Shown here in pieces: positions 30,914-33,600 of a stretch of DNA of 33,600 bases; positions within the stretch are counted from its first letter, which is position 1, and each line of letters opens with the position of its first letter. The position numbers and the translations under genes were made by a program. This stretch comes from a virus. The notes under the pieces were generated by a model. It saw only the letters and a list, made by a program, of their open reading frames with translations. It made no database searches and had not been told where the DNA came from. The stretch is from positions 1 to 33,600 of IMG/VR virus record IMGVR_UViG_3300025732_001515; one strand, 5' to 3'.

Positions 30914-31070
30914 AGAAGAAAAAGATAAACAGTTTAGATTGGAGATGGCAAATGAAGTATGGCGAAAAGTCAAAGGTATTGATATTCCCGCAGACTACTC
31001 GGAAGAGGATCGTCTGTCAATATACGAGCGTTACTACCACCGTGCCGTCTCCATGTCTCAAGGAGAGTAA
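30897..31070 (+). CDS. hypothetical protein, 57 aa (GTG start)
   Basis: Starts at GTG 30897 (MEEKTKEEKDKQFRLEM) with GGAG (30886-30889) seven bases upstream; the frame stays open further upstream without a better site. Charged and helical, with ADYSEEDRLSIYERYYHR. Not recognised. Confidence 0.6.
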   Translation: MEEKTKEEKDKQFRLEMANEVWRKVKGIDIPADYSEEDRLSIYERYYHRAVSMSQGE

Positions 31071-31140
31071 CAGTTATTGGCCTACATTGTTAGGCGCATT
31101 CATTGGACTGTTATACATTTCCATTCTATTTGTATTGTAA
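31042..31140 (+). CDS. possible mini membrane protein, about 32 aa
   Basis: Open frame ending in a clear hydrophobic helix (TLLGAFIGLLYISILFVL) that fills the gap before the next gene. The start is uncertain: GTG 31042 lacks a good ribosome site, and the AAGGAG at 31060-31065 has no start codon at the right distance in this frame. May be real or a chance ORF. Confidence 0.35.
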   Translation: MPSPCLKESNSYWPTLLGAFIGLLYISILFVL

Positions 31141-31149
31141 GGAAGAGTT

Positions 31150-31329
31150 ATGGATCAAGATACTATTGTAGGCATTCAGAAGATGCGAGAACATAAACCT
31201 ACAACTGTCTATGATATTATGGACGAAAGAGATGCCTATAAACAGGCATTGCAGGATATCACAAAAGCAGCCACATTAGATGAAATTCTCGATATTGCCC
31301 ATCATGTATTGTCGGAGAATAAATCATGA
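31150..31329 (+). CDS. hypothetical protein, 59 aa
   Basis: Begins MDQDTIVGIQKMREHKPTTV; mostly helical and acidic. GGAAGAG upstream of the ATG is a fair ribosome site. Ends by ATGA with the next gene. No recognised family. Confidence 0.65.
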   Translation: MDQDTIVGIQKMREHKPTTVYDIMDERDAYKQALQDITKAATLDEILDIAHHVLSENKS

Positions 31330-31490
31330 AAGAGTTAGTGTTTGCTGTCATTAGCATTTGCCTACAGACAGGTGAATGTGAGACACATCAAGTAAAGATT
31401 GAACCTCGTGTATGTCAGTTGAAAACTGTTAAGGCGCAGGTCCCAGTTATGGGTGAATGGAAAGATGCCACGGTAAGATTTAAATGTTAA
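31326..31490 (+). CDS. small cysteine-containing protein, 54 aa
   Basis: Begins MKELVFAVISICLQTGECET, with a short hydrophobic N-terminus that may be an export signal, and four cysteines (CLQTGEC, RVC and a C-terminal FKC). Disulphide pairing outside the cytoplasm is possible. Starts by ATGA. Function unknown. Confidence 0.6.
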   Translation: MKELVFAVISICLQTGECETHQVKIEPRVCQLKTVKAQVPVMGEWKDATVRFKC

Positions 31491-31502
31491 AAGGAGAACT
31501 AC

Positions 31503-31697
31503 ATGCACGTTGGAGATAAGGTAAGTTACGATGCTGTTAGTGAGGCATATTGCTTACTAACCTCTTATATTCGTGAAGAGGGCAAGATTGCCGCAGAATA
31601 TAACAAAGACAAGTTACAGGAACTGGTTGTTTTTCTTGCGGACATTATGAAACATCCCGACAACTTTAATAAGGATGTTGAACAGAAAGGTGAATAG
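31503..31697 (+). CDS. hypothetical protein, 64 aa
   Basis: Begins MHVGDKVSYDAVSEAYCLLT; helical, soluble, moderately acidic. Good Shine-Dalgarno AAGGAG (31491-31496) six bases before the ATG. It ends one base before the start of the next gene. Not recognised. Confidence 0.7.
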   Translation: MHVGDKVSYDAVSEAYCLLTSYIREEGKIAAEYNKDKLQELVVFLADIMKHPDNFNKDVEQKGE

Positions 31698-31698
31698 T

Positions 31699-31935
31699 AT
31701 GAATAAGTTTTTTATTGCTACCGCTATTGTTGTTGCTCTAACAGGATCCGCACTAGCACATAAGCGACCAACAACTTCAACAAACGGCACGGGTGCATTG
31801 GTAACTGAAAAGGGTGTGACAGTTAAGGCACCAGTCGGTTCTAATGTTGAAGTCGATGTTGATGGCCGTGATGTTGATGTAACTGTTGATGGTCCGGATC
31901 GTGGTCTTCTAGGTCTAGGAGTTCTAGGACTATGA
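31699..31935 (+). CDS. small exported protein, 78 aa
   Basis: Signal peptide MNKFFIATAIVVALTGSALA with cleavage expected after A-L-A, then a HKRPTTSTNGTG linker. Most of the rest is a strand-forming repeat-like region with VEVDVDGRDVDVTVDG, and it ends in the Leu/Gly-rich RGLLGLGVLGL. The ATG at 31699 sits right after the previous stop. Forms ATGA with the next exported protein, so the two may act together outside the cytoplasm. Confidence 0.7.
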   Translation: MNKFFIATAIVVALTGSALAHKRPTTSTNGTGALVTEKGVTVKAPVGSNVEVDVDGRDVDVTVDGPDRGLLGLGVLGL

Positions 31936-32168
31936 GAAAGATTTTAGTTATTGCTGCTCTAATGTTTAGCACCGCTGCCTTTGCAGCACCATATGGCACT
32001 TATTATAATCCAGTTCAGGATCCACCATTTACTGGTGACTGGTCTGTTCCAGTTCATCGTGGCATGTATTGTGTTCAGGGAACTTGGCATAGTGGTTGGC
32101 TACGTCCATGGGAGGGAACTGTTGTAATCAAGCCATCTTGTGGCACAGCGGTTTATCAAATTCAGTAA
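31932..32168 (+). CDS. small exported protein with two cysteines, 78 aa
   Basis: Signal peptide MRKILVIAALMFSTAAFA, then APYGTYYNPVQDPP and a compact Trp/Gly/Pro-rich region with two cysteines (MYCVQGTW and PSCGTAV), likely a disulphide-stabilised domain. ATGA with its partner. Unknown function; an envelope-acting protein by location. Confidence 0.72.
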   Translation: MRKILVIAALMFSTAAFAAPYGTYYNPVQDPPFTGDWSVPVHRGMYCVQGTWHSGWLRPWEGTVVIKPSCGTAVYQIQ

Positions 32169-32179
32169 ATCTCTAAATA

Positions 32180-32204
32180 GAAAGGAACCTTCGGGTTCTC
32201 TTTC
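32180..32204 (+). terminator. UUCG-tetraloop hairpin before the holin-like gene
   Basis: GAAAGGAACC (32180-32189), loop TTCG, GGTTCTCTTTC (32194-32204), ten pairs with one bulged T. It lies just upstream of the Shine-Dalgarno of the gene at 32219 and just after a CTAAATA motif (32173-32179). Could be a terminator of the exported-protein unit or a 5' stabilising hairpin. Confidence 0.5.
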
Positions 32205-32218
32205 GAAAGGAGATTATC

Positions 32219-32446
32219 ATGTTCAAGAATATTACCGCTAACTGGAAGACCACTGTTGCTGCACTTATTCCTGTTGTAGCATATGGTCTAAAGTATGCCG
32301 GTGTTTGGCCAGAGTCAATGCCACTTCCTCCACTTGATGAAGTATGGCCATTTGTTCTAGCACTACTTGGTGTTGGTGTTGCCGCTAAGGACAACAATGT
32401 TACCAACTCAACAAACACAGTCGAGTCACACAAGGTTGATCTATAA
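32219..32446 (+). CDS. holin-like membrane protein, 75 aa
   Basis: Begins MFKNITANWKTTVAALIPVV. Two hydrophobic stretches (about 11-28 and 42-55, WPFVLALLGVGVAAKD) separated by a Pro-rich loop, with a polar C-terminus. The NWKTTVAALI...AKDNNVTN pattern resembles small phage membrane proteins often annotated as holins. The neighbouring spanin pair on the opposite strand supports a lysis role. No endolysin is in this window. Good Shine-Dalgarno AAAGGAG. Confidence 0.5.
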   Translation: MFKNITANWKTTVAALIPVVAYGLKYAGVWPESMPLPPLDEVWPFVLALLGVGVAAKDNNVTNSTNTVESHKVDL

Positions 32447-32454
32447 TTTGAACT

Positions 32455-32477
32455 GGGCGGATTTAATCCGCCCTTTT
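32455..32477 (+). terminator. intrinsic terminator between convergent genes
   Basis: GGGCGGAT (32455-32462), loop TTA, ATCCGCCC (32466-32473), then TTTT (32474-32477). The loop is also the stop codon of the o-spanin gene on the minus strand. Confidence 0.85.
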
Positions 32478-32744
32478 CACTATCTGGTCTGCTTCATTTA
32501 GAAACTTACGAATAGACTCAATGGAACTTTTGCATGTCAAATTGTTCTTATGTAACTGAACAACCAACTTCGCCACCTGACTATCCGTCAGAGTCTTCCA
32601 GTTTGGAAACTCCTTCACAACAGGACAATAATACATTGCCTCGTCAGGATGAACAACCATATGACGATAAGTTGTCACCACCTGAGTCTGGTCATTACAA
32701 GAAGCCAGTAAGACTACGGCTAACAATAGAATAATCTTTTTCAT
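32463..32744 (-). CDS. outer-membrane spanin lipoprotein (Rz1-like)
   Basis: 93 residues. MKKIILLLAVVLLASCND carries a signal peptide with a lipobox LLAS-C16, so the mature protein is a lipoprotein. The rest (VVTTYRHMVVHPDEAMYY...) has no membrane helix. It begins by ATGA overlap with the upstream inner-membrane coiled-coil protein on the same strand. Such pairs are spanins, which join inner and outer membranes in the last step of lysis of a Gram-negative host. Larger than lambda Rz1 but within the range of separate o-spanins. Confidence 0.78.
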   Translation of the reverse strand: MKKIILLLAVVLLASCNDQTQVVTTYRHMVVHPDEAMYYCPVVKEFPNWKTLTDSQVAKLVVQLHKNNLTCKSSIESIRKFLNEADQIVKRAD

Positions 32745-33124
32745 TTCATTTGCTCCAAAGACTTGATTGTGTCTTTAAGTATTTGCGACGACTCTCTATC
32801 ATGTCCAGCACCAACATGTTTATCAATCTCTGTGACAACAGAATCTAATTTGTTTTCCAGTTCTCTATTCTTCTGTGCAAGATTGTTGATTGCTTCGGAC
32901 CTTGCTCTGGCGACATTTTCTATTTCTTTTATATAAGCATCTCGGTCTTTTATAGTCTGTTCCAACTGTTTGATGTTGTATTGCTGGAGTGCTATTTGCT
33001 TTTCGTTATTGACAATCTCACGGTGTTTCATGTATAATCCACCTGCCAGCCCTGCTACAATTCCAAGAATGGAAAGCCACTTTATGGAACCTGAGGTAAT
33101 GAGAGATAAAATAAATGTTGGCAT
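32741..33124 (-). CDS. inner-membrane spanin (Rz-like)
   Basis: 127 residues. A short N-terminal segment and one membrane helix (about 13-31, IKWLSILGIVAGLAGGLYM) followed by a long charged coiled-coil (about 35-105, NEKQIALQQYNIKQLEQTI...). This is the i-spanin layout. The stop overlaps the o-spanin start (ATGA). Shine-Dalgarno GGAGGTG is strong on this strand. It is transcribed against its neighbours, and no good minus-strand promoter is visible upstream. Confidence 0.75.
   Translation of the reverse strand: MPTFILSLITSGSIKWLSILGIVAGLAGGLYMKHREIVNNEKQIALQQYNIKQLEQTIKDRDAYIKEIENVARARSEAINNLAQKNRELENKLDSVVTEIDKHVGAGHDRESSQILKDTIKSLEQMK
33009..33038 (+). promoter_or_regulatory. consensus-like promoter antisense to the i-spanin gene
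   Basis: TTGACA (33009-33014), 18-base spacer, TATAAT (33033-33038) on the plus strand, inside the minus-strand spanin. It could be chance from coding, or supply antisense RNA and the gene at 33179. Confidence 0.4.
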
Positions 33125-33125
33125 C

Positions 33126-33153
33126 TTGACACCTCCGCACAGTATGCTATACT
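33126..33153 (+). promoter_or_regulatory. sigma70-type promoter of the Bfd-like gene
   Basis: TTGACA (33126-33131), 16-base spacer, TATACT (33148-33153). It begins two bases from the spanin start codon of the opposite strand. The -10 region contains the inverted repeat AGTAT/ATACT (33141-33145, 33149-33153). Confidence 0.7.
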
Positions 33154-33178
33154 ATATATCTATGTGAGAGGAAAGGTA

Positions 33179-33373
33179 ATGATTTTATGTTCCTGTAACA
33201 GTTTATCTTCCAATACCGTAAAGCAAATCATAGACGACCATTCTTTTGATGCTGTTCCTTCCGTCCAAGAGATTATGGAGAAGCATGGTTGTTCTGTTGT
33301 TTGTGCTACTTGCGCCCACAATATCAAGATTGAAATAAGGAGACATTATGCGAATAAAAATCGGACCATATAA
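33179..33373 (+). CDS. bfd: Bfd-like [2Fe-2S]-binding protein
   Basis: 64 residues. C4-x-C6 near the N-terminus (MILCSCN) and C42-x-x-C45 (VCATC) give the CxC...CxxC cluster pattern of bacterioferritin-associated ferredoxin, with an extra C38. Bfd binds a [2Fe-2S] cluster and helps release iron from bacterioferritin; a phage copy might do this or act as a small redox/DNA-binding partner, as in other Bfd-like domains. ATG 33179 is preferred over GTG 33164. It has its own promoter. Confidence 0.75.
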   Translation: MILCSCNSLSSNTVKQIIDDHSFDAVPSVQEIMEKHGCSVVCATCAHNIKIEIRRHYANKNRTI

Positions 33374-33600
33374 GAATTGGTATGGACCCTGGCAGATTGC
33401 TGAATGGGTTCCGTTTCTAAATGAAGACCAGAAGGATAGACTTGGTCATTGGATTAGTCATACTTGGATTGCTAATATCTGCGACTGGATTTATAAAATT
33501 CGTGGTGAACGCACCATCAAAGTTCGTATTGATCCATATGATACTTGGTCTATGGACAATACTCTCGCTCATATCATTCTACCAATGCTAAAGCAGCTAA
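33348..33600 (+). CDS. conserved phage protein, 3' end cut by window
   Basis: 84 residues visible, frame open to the end. Begins MRIKIGPYKNWYGPWQIAE; the later KVRIDPYDTWSMDNTLAHII and LPMLKQL blocks resemble a conserved hypothetical protein I recall from T4-like phages (KIGPYKTW...DTWSMD...LPMLKQL). Shine-Dalgarno AAGGAGA. It overlaps the Bfd-like gene by 26 bases. Function unknown. Confidence 0.82.
   Translation, partial: MRIKIGPYKNWYGPWQIAEWVPFLNEDQKDRLGHWISHTWIANICDWIYKIRGERTIKVRIDPYDTWSMDNTLAHIILPMLKQL

Noticed and set aside
1-33600. tRNA genes, CRISPR arrays, insertion sequences, attachment sites
   Set aside because: Intergenic gaps are too short for tRNAs and show none by eye. No direct-repeat arrays, transposases or integrases were found.

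Overview
The window looks like part of a large, T4-like tailed-phage genome (myovirus type), probably infecting an alphaproteobacterium. The phage call rests on a T4-type replication core on one strand: gp46 recombination nuclease, dNMP kinase, gp45 sliding clamp, DsbA-like protein, gp44 and gp62 clamp loader, RegA. It is also supported by PAAR-like and tail-fibre-like proteins, a holin-like protein and a spanin pair. The alphaproteobacterial host is an inference from the FtsH fragment (HEGGH form of the zinc motif) and the close resemblance of the acyl-CoA dehydrogenase to alphaproteobacterial DmdC-type enzymes. Coding density is very high, about 17 stop/start junctions on the + strand are ATGA and eight are TAATG, and no tRNA genes or CRISPR arrays were seen.

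Layout. 1-2575: 3' end of a phage FtsH protease and gp46. 2.6-3.7 kb: a string of tiny coupled genes behind a consensus promoter. 3.7-7.2 kb: PLP-enzyme-fold protein, glycosyltransferase, large DNA methyltransferase and a mini membrane protein. 7.2-11.1 kb: a CobT-like protein (zincin-like N-terminus plus VWA) and an HTH-CobS-like AAA+ ATPase, each with its own near-perfect sigma70 promoter, followed by a highly structured intergenic RNA and a small HTH-like protein. 11.2-15.6 kb: glycosyltransferase, dNMP kinase and the replisome block. 15.7-17.3 kb: dUTPase with an AT-hook-like tail, PAAR-like protein and tail-fibre-like protein. 17.3-18.0 kb: IbpA-type Hsp20 with its own promoter, structured leader and terminator. 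18-27 kb: a continuous sugar cluster with GT2-type, other GT-A, GT10 fucosyltransferase and GT4 enzymes, GDP-mannose 4,6-dehydratase, nucleotide-sugar dehydrogenase, two epimerases and two methyltransferases. 26.9-29.7 kb: a small nuclease, a DmdC-like acyl-CoA dehydrogenase, and a two-gene cassette flanked by a 34-bp imperfect direct repeat. 29.7-32.2 kb: many small hypothetical, membrane and exported proteins. 32.2-33.1 kb: holin-like protein, terminator, and an oppositely oriented inner/outer spanin pair. 33.1-33.6 kb: promoter, Bfd-like [2Fe-2S] protein and the start of a further gene.

How the parts may work together: the replisome and nucleotide genes copy the genome. The sugar cluster makes GDP-deoxysugar and uronic-acid-type nucleotide sugars and attaches them to an unknown acceptor (host surface glycan, virion or DNA). 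Hsp20, FtsH and the CobS/CobT-like AAA+-VWA pair form a protein-remodelling theme. The acyl-CoA dehydrogenase would be a metabolic gene acting on host acyl-CoA or methylthio-propionyl-CoA. The strongest candidates for something new are the HTH-AAA+/zincin-VWA module with its pseudoknot-like intergenic RNA, the DmdC-like dehydrogenase, and the repeat-flanked mini-cassette beside it.
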